Shown: positions 1 through 5,310 of the stretch, one piece after another | Layout: every line of letters starts with the position of its first letter | Position numbering within the stretch: the first letter of the stretch is position 1 | Source of the DNA: Bacteroidota bacterium | GTDB taxonomy: Bacteria > Bacteroidota > Bacteroidia > Chitinophagales > Chitinophagaceae | Direction of reading: 5' to 3' | Assembly (NCBI GenBank): GCA_947457085.1 | Contig: CANGUS010000145.1 | Coordinates: 1-5,310, forward strand | DNA length: 5,310 nt | Made by a program: the position numbers and the translations under genes | The notes under the pieces: model-generated | What the model was told of the DNA's origin: nothing | Databases searched by the model: none | The model's input: only the letters and a program-made list of their open reading frames with translations

Positions 1-1511
1 CATCCAATAGAATTGATAAGCGAATCATTATATATGCCACTTGTTGTTAGTAATTGTCCATTAAATAAATAATTATTACAAGCTGAAATATTTAACGTTT
101 TATATTCTGGTAAACAACAAGTTCCACCATTCATAATATCTCCATTGATTACCCATCCTTTTACATTGATAAGATTATTTCTGTCATTTTGAATATTGCT
201 TCCATATTGTAAATTGATAGCTCCTAAATTCTTATTATTGGGTGTGCTATTATTAGAATTCCAACCATGTAAAGTTGCAGAGTAATTATTGCAATCCATA
301 CCACAATTATTCAACATATAATCCATAAATATATTCGAATTTAATGTCCAGTTGCCAATCGATTGATTAAAAGAAGATGCATTAGCAAACATTTCATCTA
401 AATAAGTTACATTACTAGTATTCCAATTCCCTATTGGTTGATTAAATGATGTTGCAAAAGAAAACATAGCATGCATATTTATTACATTGCCCGTATTCCA
501 ATTTCCAATTGACTGATTAAATGAAGATGCTAAAAAAAACATGCCTGGCATATATATTACATTGCCCGTATTCCAATTTCCTATCGGTTGATTAAATGAT
601 GTCGCAAAAGCAAACATCCCATCCATATTAGTTACATTACTTGTATTCCAATTTCCAATGGGTTGATTAAATGACAGAGCTTTAGAAAAAACTTCATACA
701 TATTAGTTACATTACTTGTATTCCAATTACCTATAGGTTGATTAAAATTAGTAGATTCATGAAACATTAAAGACATATTAGTTACATTGCTTGTATTCCA
801 ATTACCTATAGGTTGATTAAAATTTGTTGCCAAAGCAAACATATCAGACATATTGGTAACATTACTTGTATTCCAATTTCCAATGGGTTGATTAAAACTA
901 GTAGCTCCAATAAACATGCTTTTCATATTAGTTACGCTACTTGTATTCCAATTACCAATAGGTTGATTAAAATTAGTGTTTCCAGAAAACATTCTTTGCA
1001 TATTAGTTACGCTACTTGTATTCCAATTATTAATATTTATTGGTCCATTTAAAAAACTACATCCAAAAAACATCCAACTCATTGATGACACATTACTTAA
1101 ATTAGGCATATCAATAGAGGTAATATTTAAATGGAAACACCCATAAAATGCCGAATCCATAGAAATCCATTGGGTTGAACCCCATTGTTCAACATCTGTC
1201 AATCTTTGTCTATCAAGTCCATTTGCAATTTTTATTCGATTAAAATTTGTCGTATCAATCTTCAGTCTTATCACTGCATTAGTAGGCAAACCCGTAATAG
1301 TTGCAGTTGTACCACTAAAACTTCCAGTACCAGTTGTAGCAGCTGGCACGGTTTCCCAAGTATAATTTACTATGCCTGTTGTGCCCACTCCAAAAGTAAT
1401 TGAATTAGCATTAGAACCTGCATAACTTAAATCCCAACGAGTAATAAAATCTTGTGTAAAAGCAAAATTAGAAATAAAAACCACCAAAATAAAAAGTAAA
1501 CCCTTTTTCAT
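1..1511 (-). CDS. Secreted BspA-family (DUF285) repeat surface protein, C-terminus beyond the window
   Basis: The frame is open from the ATG at 1511 to the left edge: 503 complete codons without a stop. The product starts with a Sec signal peptide (MKKGLLFILVVFISNFAFT, then QDF), so it should be exported. Residues about 20-115 form a leader domain that I recognise from Bacteroidota BspA-like proteins (FITRWDL near 22-28, ITGLP, then RIKIANGLDR). Degenerate repeats (about 117-162) lead into units of 25 residues starting at Trp163 and every 25 residues to Trp388, of the form W-N-T-S-N-V-T-N-M-x-x-M-F-x5-F-N-Q-P-I-G-N. This is the DUF285 / 26-residue Listeria-Bacteroidota surface repeat. Residues about 405-458 (MDCNNYSATLHGW to WVINGD) are the usual cap. 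From Ala477 an ACNNYLFNG...TTSGIYND repeat begins, the kind that usually continues as GCDS. Family members are surface or adhesin proteins; a C-terminal type IX secretion tail is likely but not visible. Its actual ligand is unknown. Confidence 0.9.
   Translation of the reverse strand, partial: MKKGLLFILVVFISNFAFTQDFITRWDLSYAGSNANSITFGVGTTGIVNYTWETVPAATTGTGSFSGTTATITGLPTNAVIRLKIDTTNFNRIKIANGLDRQRLTDVEQWGSTQWISMDSAFYGCFHLNITSIDMPNLSNVSSMSWMFFGCSFLNGPININNWNTSSVTNMQRMFSGNTNFNQPIGNWNTSSVTNMKSMFIGATSFNQPIGNWNTSNVTNMSDMFALATNFNQPIGNWNTSNVTNMSLMFHESTNFNQPIGNWNTSNVTNMYEVFSKALSFNQPIGNWNTSNVTNMDGMFAFATSFNQPIGNWNTGNVIYMPGMFFLASSFNQSIGNWNTGNVINMHAMFSFATSFNQPIGNWNTSNVTYLDEMFANASSFNQSIGNWTLNSNIFMDYMLNNCGMDCNNYSATLHGWNSNNSTPNNKNLGAINLQYGSNIQNDRNNLINVKGWVINGDIMNGGTCCLPEYKTLNISACNNYLFNGQLLTTSGIYNDSLINSIG
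351..1025 (-). repeat. Nine tandem 75-bp units encoding 25-residue BspA/DUF285 repeats
   Basis: The Trp codon (cca on the plus strand) ends at 1025, 950, 875, 800, 725, 650, 575, 500 and 425, an exact 75-bp period with no indel. A tenth, diverged unit starts at 350 (WTLNSNIFMDYM), and a 27-residue degenerate unit precedes the array at about 1106-1026. Positions 1-9 (WNTSNVTNM) and 19-25 (FNQPIGN) are nearly fixed. Positions 10-18 vary apart from Phe13 and a mostly kept Met12 (Val in the fifth unit). Neighbouring units share silent or local variants, which suggests the array grew by local duplication. Confidence 0.95.
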
Positions 1512-1526
1512 AAATTTATATTAATT

Positions 1527-1534
1527 CAAATATA
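1527..1534 (-). promoter_or_regulatory. -7 promoter element for the BspA-type gene
   Basis: On the minus strand the sequence reads TATATTTG, a perfect match to the Bacteroidota -7 consensus TAnnTTTG, 15 bp upstream of the ATG at 1511. This would give a leader of only about 10 nt. No TTG lies at the usual 17-23 bp upstream spacing, so the -33 element is weak or absent. No Shine-Dalgarno sequence is visible, which is common in this phylum. Confidence 0.5.
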
Positions 1535-1564
1535 CAATTTTTGAAAGAAACTTTATTATAGGTC

Positions 1565-1597
1565 AAAAAAAATGCTGAAATTACTTTCAACATTTTT
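1565..1597 (-). terminator. Rho-independent terminator of the aminotransferase gene
   Basis: On the minus strand the stem AAATG-U-TGAAA pairs with TTTCA-G-CATTT around a GTAA tetraloop and is followed by eight T. The one non-Watson-Crick position is a G-U wobble in the leftward RNA but a C-A mismatch in the rightward RNA, so the hairpin is stronger leftward. It starts about 20 bp past the aminotransferase stop codon and separates that gene from the BspA gene. The stem is AT-rich and so of moderate strength. Confidence 0.7.
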
Positions 1598-1617
1598 ACT
1601 ATTTCTAAAAAAAATCA

Positions 1618-2799
1618 TTAATCATTCAACATTGAGACTGCTTCCTTAATTCTCTTTACAGCTTCTTTCAACGTATCTAACGAAGTTGCATATGAAATAC
1701 GGAAACAATGTGGGTCACCAAACGCATTACCTGTAACAGTGCTTACTTGTGCTTTGTCTAACAAATACATACAAAAATCTTCGGCAGTTTGAATGTCGCC
1801 TTTGCCTAAATACTGTTCGATATTAGGGAACACATAAAACGCTCCTGGCGGGTTATTTACTTGAAATCCTTTAATTTCCCGTAATGCCGATACTAAATAA
1901 TCTCTGCGTTCTCTAAATGCATCTTGCATCATTTGAGTGGGTTTCATGTCGCCATTTAAGGCAGCAACACCTGCTTTTTGTGTGATTGAATTGGGCCCAG
2001 AAGTTGATTGACTTTGTAGTTTTTCACAAGCAGTAATAATTTCTTTAGGTGCTGCTAAAAATCCTAAGCGCCAACCCGTCATGGCAAATCCTTTAGAGAA
2101 ACCATTTACAATTAAAACACGATCTTTCAATTCGGCAAACTGTGCGATGCTTTCATGCTTGCCTACAAAATTGATGTGTTCATAAATTTCATCAGATAAG
2201 ATAAATAGGTTAGGATATTTCACAAATACATCTACCAATCCTTTTAATTCTTCTTTAGAATAAACTGCCCCTGTAGGATTACATGGAGATGAAAACATAA
2301 ACAATTTAGTTTTCGGAGTAATTGCAGCCTCTAATTGTTGTGGTGTTATTTTAAATTCATTTTCAAATGTAGCTGAAATTTTTACTACCGTTCCATCAGC
2401 TAGTTTAACAATATCTGCATATGTAACCCAAAATGGAGTTGGAATAATCACTTCGTCGCCTTCATTTATAATGCTCATTATTGCATTGTATAAACATTGT
2501 TTTGCCCCTGTAGAAACCATTACGTTTTCGATCGAATAGTCCAAATTGTTGTCCCGTTTAAATTTATCGCAAATTGCTTGTCGTAAATCTGGGAACCCAG
2601 CTACAGGAGGGTATTTGGTAAATCCATTATTCATGGCAGAAATGGCAGCATCTATAATATGTTGTGGTGTTTTAAAGTCGGGTTCACCTAAGCTTAAATC
2701 AATAATGTCTTTTCCTTGGGCCCTCAATTCACGGCTTAATTTAGCCATTTTAATCGTTTGAGGTTCTTCTATTTTTGTTAGACGCTTTGCTAATTCCAT
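1618..2799 (-). CDS. aspC: Pyridoxal-phosphate aminotransferase, class I, aspartate aminotransferase type
   Basis: The 393-residue length is normal for the family. Fold-type I landmarks are all present: LSLGEPDF (35-42), Tyr63, Trp124, the CNPTG loop with Asn174, Asp203 and Tyr206 in SDEIYE (Asp203 contacts the cofactor ring nitrogen), the Schiff-base Lys236 in GFSKGFAMTGWRLG with Arg244, and Arg367 in CFRISYA, which binds the substrate alpha-carboxylate. GAKQ with Lys100 fits the class I-gamma group of Thermus and Bacillus, where that lysine reads the substrate's distal carboxylate. The expected reaction is L-aspartate + 2-oxoglutarate to oxaloacetate + L-glutamate in the cytoplasm. Some relatives also transaminate prephenate, so the physiological substrate is not settled. 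The start is supported by the normal N-terminus, MELAKRLTKIEEPQT. It lies last in a leftward run behind DUF445 and cphB, after a 162-bp gap, and ends at a hairpin terminator. Confidence 0.92.
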   Translation of the reverse strand: MELAKRLTKIEEPQTIKMAKLSRELRAQGKDIIDLSLGEPDFKTPQHIIDAAISAMNNGFTKYPPVAGFPDLRQAICDKFKRDNNLDYSIENVMVSTGAKQCLYNAIMSIINEGDEVIIPTPFWVTYADIVKLADGTVVKISATFENEFKITPQQLEAAITPKTKLFMFSSPCNPTGAVYSKEELKGLVDVFVKYPNLFILSDEIYEHINFVGKHESIAQFAELKDRVLIVNGFSKGFAMTGWRLGFLAAPKEIITACEKLQSQSTSGPNSITQKAGVAALNGDMKPTQMMQDAFRERRDYLVSALREIKGFQVNNPPGAFYVFPNIEQYLGKGDIQTAEDFCMYLLDKAQVSTVTGNAFGDPHCFRISYATSLDTLKEAVKRIKEAVSMLND

Positions 2800-2820
2800 A
2801 ACTTCTATTTTTAATTAGAA

Positions 2821-2846
2821 TGCATTTGTTGTATTGATAAAATGCA
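2821..2846 (-). promoter_or_regulatory. Possible leader hairpin upstream of the aminotransferase
   Basis: TGCATTT (2821-2827) and AAATGCA (2840-2846) form a perfect 7-bp inverted repeat with a 12-base loop, ending 21 bp before the aminotransferase ATG. No T tract follows it in the leftward direction, so it is not a terminator. It could be a 5' leader stem or a protein-binding palindrome. It matches no riboswitch class I know. The rest of the 2800-2961 gap shows no gene and no convincing promoter. Confidence 0.3.
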
Positions 2847-2961
2847 CTTGTAAACTTAAATTTATTTTTTGAAAATATAGGATTAATTTAATTTATCTAA
2901 TTCCTGATTTGTTTTTACAGAAATGGAAATTTTCTGAGAAGTCTCGATAAAAGGGGAGTGG

Positions 2962-3561
2962 TTATTTGTCAATTAATGTCAATAGAACTTGTAATAAACC
3001 AATCAAGAAACCTAATACGGCACCAATAATTTCTACAAATTTGAATTCTTTGCTCATAATCGCCATTAAAATTTCTTCTAATTTATCAGAGCTGAAAGCT
3101 TGTACTTTTTCTGTGATTATTTTTTCAATATTTAGGTCTTGTTGAATATTATTGGTCATATTTCCCACTAGAGTTGGAAACATATTTTCAAATTCTTTTA
3201 CAATGCCCTTTTTAATACTATCCATCGTATTACCTGTTATAAACATAGATAATAAAGGAATTTCTTCTTTTAATTTTACATCTATAAATTGATTTACATG
3301 CAACTCAATAGTAGGTACTAATTTTTCTAATGTTTGAAGAGAATTAATTTTTGAAGCGATATCATCAAAAGAAATTAATTCTTTAGAAACCAATTGACCT
3401 AATTTTTCAGCAAATTGAGCTTGTCGTTTTGGGAAAATACCTTGTATTTTAAATCCTAAAATATTTTTTTCTAATCGAGGGTGAAATAGCATTTTAATGG
3501 CTATCCAATTGGTAAACCAACCAATAAATGCAGATATAAATGGGAGAGTATAAATTAACAT
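2962..3561 (-). CDS. DUF445 family membrane protein
   Basis: The 199-residue product has the DUF445 (YheB-like) layout. An N-terminal membrane segment (about 1-24) contains the family signature IGWFTNWIAIKMLFHP (13-28). It is followed by GIFPKRQAQFAEKLGQ (41-56), a helical polar middle of about 120 residues, and a C-terminal membrane segment (about 176-197, VEIIGAVLGFLIGLLQ). This is the short form of the family. It predicts an inner-membrane protein anchored at both ends; the biochemical function of DUF445 is unknown. The ATG lies only 4 bp after the cyanophycinase stop codon, so the two are almost certainly co-transcribed and perhaps translationally coupled. No strong ribosome-binding sequence is visible. 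Confidence 0.88.
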   Translation of the reverse strand: MLIYTLPFISAFIGWFTNWIAIKMLFHPRLEKNILGFKIQGIFPKRQAQFAEKLGQLVSKELISFDDIASKINSLQTLEKLVPTIELHVNQFIDVKLKEEIPLLSMFITGNTMDSIKKGIVKEFENMFPTLVGNMTNNIQQDLNIEKIITEKVQAFSSDKLEEILMAIMSKEFKFVEIIGAVLGFLIGLLQVLLTLIDK

Positions 3562-3565
3562 AATA

Positions 3566-4456
3566 TTATTCTACTGTTGTTTTTTCGTATTCAGAACTTG
3601 CTTGTTCAATGTATTTACGTTCGTTTAAAATATATTTATTTCCTTTTGCTAAAAAGTGAACTTTTAAATTTTCGATTGAAATAGGGGCTCCATCGGCTAA
3701 ATCGGCAATGTTAGAATATCGAATATCATGTCCATCAATAATAATAATCATACCAGAGCCAATGGCTTCCATAAAGTTTCCATCGGTAATTAATAAGCCA
3801 GTGTCTTCTCCTAATCCAATACCAATACAAGCAGGATTAGTCGCTACAGCTTGTGCCAATCTTCCAAAGCGACCTCGTTTATCAAAGTGAGAATCAAAAA
3901 TTACGTCACCCATGAAGGCTAAACCTGTCGTTACTTTTACAGCACCTTTTAAATGAGCATTTGCCGCATTCCCTTCATAAATCATGGTATTGCTCATTGC
4001 CATTGCACCTGCACTGGTTCCCGCTAAAATGAATCCTTCTTCATTGATATATCTATCTTGTAAGATTTTATAAATTTCGGTACCTCCAAAAATCGCTGTT
4101 AAACGCATTTGATTTCCGCCACTCATCATCACACAATCTGCTTCTAGTATTCTTTGTATATATTCTAATTTTGAAGCATCTTCTCGATTTCGAATATGAA
4201 TAAGATCTACATTTGTACAATTTAGTTTATTAAAGGCATCTAAATAATTTTCCCCAACTTCAAAAGGAATCAAAGATGCAGTTGTAATTACTTCAATTCT
4301 GCTATTTACACCATGTTTTGTTTCATCTACAATTCTTCTCAATATGCCTTGTTCAAAAAAATTTAAATTATTTCGTTGAATAAATCCAGTCTCTAAGTCA
4401 GTTCCTTTATCTTCAGCTCCTCCAATTGGAATTAGTTTGCCTTTAGGTATTATCAT
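3566..4456 (-). CDS. cphB: Cyanophycinase (peptidase family S51)
   Basis: This 296-residue enzyme hydrolyses cyanophycin (a poly-aspartate backbone with arginine side chains) to beta-Asp-Arg dipeptides. The S51 nucleophile elbow is GTSAGA, with Ser148. The remaining active-site landmarks are GGNQ with Gln116, FDSHFDKRGR with His190 and Arg194, and GLGEDTG with Glu217. As I recall the Synechocystis enzyme (Ser132, His174, Arg178, Glu201), the Ser-His, His-Arg and His-Glu spacings of 42, 4 and 27 residues are identical, so the active site looks intact. The N-terminus, MIIPKGKLIPIGGAEDKG, is a standard family start. There is no signal peptide, so it acts in the cytoplasm. It is the first gene of the leftward run and is followed 4 bp later by DUF445. 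Cyanophycin synthetase and isoaspartyl dipeptidase, common neighbours in other genomes, are not in the window. Its actual substrate could therefore be another aspartyl peptide. Confidence 0.93.
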   Translation of the reverse strand: MIIPKGKLIPIGGAEDKGTDLETGFIQRNNLNFFEQGILRRIVDETKHGVNSRIEVITTASLIPFEVGENYLDAFNKLNCTNVDLIHIRNREDASKLEYIQRILEADCVMMSGGNQMRLTAIFGGTEIYKILQDRYINEEGFILAGTSAGAMAMSNTMIYEGNAANAHLKGAVKVTTGLAFMGDVIFDSHFDKRGRFGRLAQAVATNPACIGIGLGEDTGLLITDGNFMEAIGSGMIIIIDGHDIRYSNIADLADGAPISIENLKVHFLAKGNKYILNERKYIEQASSEYEKTTVE

Positions 4457-4476
4457 TCTGTTAAATAAATAGTTTA

Positions 4477-4510
4477 CAAATATAATCTAACTTTTTATTC
4501 TGTTTCTCAA
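4477..4510 (-). promoter_or_regulatory. Promoter of the cphB-DUF445 unit
   Basis: On the minus strand a perfect -7 element TATATTTG (4484-4477) lies 20 bp upstream of the cphB ATG. A TTG (4510-4508) lies 23 bp further upstream, at the edge of the 17-23 bp spacing reported for flavobacterial promoters. The leader would be about 15 nt and has no Shine-Dalgarno sequence. Confidence 0.6.
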
Positions 4511-4567
4511 TGTTAGCAAGTCGTGTAGAAGTATGAATTTGCTTATTTTGATCTAAAATGAGTTATT

Positions 4568-4652
4568 TATTTATTTCTCATAATTAATATTATGTTAAGT
4601 AATTAAAATGTTAGTAAACCAATAACGTTTATAAAAGGATGAGAAATAAATA
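4568..4652. repeat. Perfect 14-bp inverted repeat between the divergent genes
   Basis: TATTTATTTCTCAT (4568-4581) recurs as its exact reverse complement, ATGAGAAATAAATA (4639-4652), with 57 bp between the arms. The right arm ends 4 bp upstream of the rightward -7 element, inside that promoter. The left arm lies about 58 bp upstream of the leftward TTG. It could be a pair of operator sites for one regulator, or chance in AT-rich DNA. The remainder of 4457-4678 shows no gene. Confidence 0.5.
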
Positions 4653-4656
4653 TTAC

Positions 4657-4664
4657 TACATTTG
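4657..4664 (+). promoter_or_regulatory. -7 promoter element for the small membrane protein and glmU
   Basis: TACATTTG matches the TAnnTTTG consensus exactly and lies 14 bp upstream of the ATG at 4679, giving a leader of about 8-10 nt. No TTG is found 17-23 bp upstream; that interval is occupied by the right arm of the 14-bp inverted repeat. Confidence 0.55.
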
Positions 4665-4678
4665 TAAAAATTATATAA

Positions 4679-4978
4679 ATGGACATTATTGTACTCTTTT
4701 TTTTATGTAAATACATCTATAAAAAAGCTGTAAAAAAAGGATTACCTCCTACTCATTGGATTTTTTATTTCCTTTCCCTATGGTTTTTTGGGTTTTTCAT
4801 TGGGATAAACATTGCTTCTCTTTTTTATGTGATTGATAAAAATAATATCTTATCAATTACTCCATTTGCTTTAATTGCTTATCCAATATCTTTTGCTGGT
4901 TTTCATATAATCAAAACAATATTAGATAAAAAACCCGATGCTAGTAATCAAGATGCTAAGACATTAAAAAATCATTAA
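4679..4978 (+). CDS. Small membrane protein of unknown function
   Basis: This 99-residue protein has a hydrophobic N-terminus (2-10), then a basic stretch (KYIYKKAVKKG, 11-21). Two long hydrophobic segments follow, at about 27-52 (Trp/Phe-rich) and about 57-80. The tail is polar and charged (DKKPDASNQDAKTLKNH). It is thus a two- or three-pass inner-membrane protein. I do not recognise a named family, although small proteins starting like this with a KKGL-P motif occur in Bacteroidota. A real gene is supported by the perfect -7 element 14 bp upstream, a plausible membrane protein throughout, and a 15-bp gap to the next gene on the same strand. That spacing suggests co-transcription with the GlmU-type gene; no functional link is known. 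Confidence 0.72.
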   Translation: MDIIVLFFLCKYIYKKAVKKGLPPTHWIFYFLSLWFFGFFIGINIASLFYVIDKNNILSITPFALIAYPISFAGFHIIKTILDKKPDASNQDAKTLKNH

Positions 4979-4993
4979 AAAATAAAATTATAC

Positions 4994-5310
4994 ATGAACT
5001 TCATATTATTTGATGACGAAAGATATTCGAACTTTTTGCCTCTAACTCATACTCGTCCGGTGTCAGAAATGCGTTGCGGGATTTTAACAATTACTCAAAA
5101 ATGGGAACATCATTTGAAAGTGAAAGTTAGTTATAAAACAGCACTGCATCTTCAAGAAAAATATCCTTTGAATGTAAAGGAAGACAATGTGTTTATCAAT
5201 AGCGGATTATTTCCTTCGAATGAATTGTTAGAGGCTATTTTAAATTTACAGATTGGACAATACTTATTGAAAGACAATACCCTGTTGGCTTTTAGATGTA
5301 ATTTAGAAGA
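4994..5310 (+). CDS. glmU: Alternative (Bacteroidota-type) GlmU: UDP-GlcNAc diphosphorylase / GlcN-1-P acetyltransferase, N-terminal part
   Basis: The frame is open from the ATG at 4994 to the right edge: 105 complete codons, about a quarter of the expected length of nearly 400. The start MNFILFDDERYSNFLPLTHT and the following TRPVSEMRCGILTITQKWE (20-38) are the hallmark N-terminus of the Bacteroidota alternative GlmU family, often annotated as sugar-phosphate nucleotidyltransferase. It lacks the LAAGxGTRM loop of classical GlmU. The family is assigned acetylation of glucosamine-1-phosphate and uridylation to UDP-GlcNAc, the cytoplasmic precursor for peptidoglycan and lipopolysaccharide. The left-handed beta-helix acetyltransferase domain expected at the C-terminus lies outside the window. 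A related nucleotidyltransferase with another sugar substrate remains possible. It probably shares the promoter at 4657 with the small membrane protein upstream. Confidence 0.85.
   Translation, partial: MNFILFDDERYSNFLPLTHTRPVSEMRCGILTITQKWEHHLKVKVSYKTALHLQEKYPLNVKEDNVFINSGLFPSNELLEAILNLQIGQYLLKDNTLLAFRCNLE

Noticed and set aside
813..1052. Plus-strand open frame of 79 codons within the BspA repeats
   Set aside because: It is antisense to the repeat array. Its own apparent repeats simply mirror the 75-bp period, and the opposite strand has a far longer open frame with a signal peptide and a known domain.
276..1106. The regular spacing considered as a CRISPR array
   Set aside because: The period is an exact multiple of three and the frame stays open through every unit. 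The repeats encode a known protein repeat, and the variable parts are coding positions rather than independent spacers.
1185..1403. Plus-strand open frame of 72 codons
   Set aside because: It is antisense to the leader domain of the BspA protein. It has no promoter or start signal, and its composition looks like a shadow of that gene.
2546..2761. Plus-strand open frame of 71 codons
   Set aside because: It lies wholly antisense within the N-terminal part of the aminotransferase, whose active-site motifs are intact.
2872..2879. TATATTTT on the minus strand as a -7 element for the aminotransferase
   Set aside because: The final G of TAnnTTTG is missing, there is no TTG at 17-23 bp upstream, and such strings are expected by chance in DNA this AT-rich.
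2918..2936. CAGAAA/TTTCTG hairpin as a terminator after DUF445
   Set aside because: The stem is only 6 bp and mostly AT, and the following leftward sequence is TAAAAAC, not a T tract.
3708..3890. Plus-strand open frame of 60 codons
   Set aside because: It is antisense to the catalytic part of cyanophycinase and has no features of its own.

Overview
The window looks like Bacteroidota DNA, possibly from a flavobacterium-like lineage. Four things point there: the AT-rich base composition; three gene starts preceded by a perfect TAnnTTTG, the -7 element of the Bacteroidota primary sigma factor; a BspA-type secreted repeat protein carrying the ACxxYxFNG...TTSGxYxD repeat typical of that phylum's surface proteins; and the start of the Bacteroidota-type alternative GlmU. 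I cannot place it more precisely from the sequence alone.

Layout. Positions 1-1511 (minus strand) hold the N-terminal 503 residues of a large secreted BspA/DUF285 repeat protein whose C-terminus lies beyond the left edge. A 106-bp gap (1512-1617) holds its promoter and a hairpin terminator for the gene to its right. Positions 1618-4456 (minus strand) hold three colinear genes, transcribed in the order cyanophycinase (cphB), a DUF445 membrane protein 4 bp downstream, and, after a 162-bp gap, a class I aspartate-type aminotransferase. Positions 4457-4678 are a divergent intergenic region with a promoter for each direction and a perfect 14-bp inverted repeat. On the plus strand, a 99-residue membrane protein (4679-4978) is followed 15 bp later by the first 105 codons of a GlmU-type nucleotidyltransferase/acetyltransferase that runs off the right edge.

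How the genes may work together. Cyanophycinase cuts multi-Asp-Arg peptide (cyanophycin) to beta-Asp-Arg dipeptides. Once a dipeptidase releases aspartate, an aspartate aminotransferase can feed it into central metabolism as oxaloacetate. The order cphB, DUF445, aminotransferase therefore suits nitrogen-reserve use, but that link is inference: no cyanophycin synthetase or isoaspartyl dipeptidase is visible. The rightward pair belongs to cell-envelope precursor (UDP-GlcNAc) synthesis. The BspA protein is an exported surface or adhesin-like protein unrelated to the other genes. I found no RNA genes, insertion sequences or CRISPR arrays, and nothing that is clearly a new system. The most unusual structures are the very regular 75-bp repeat array and the inverted repeat between the divergent promoters.
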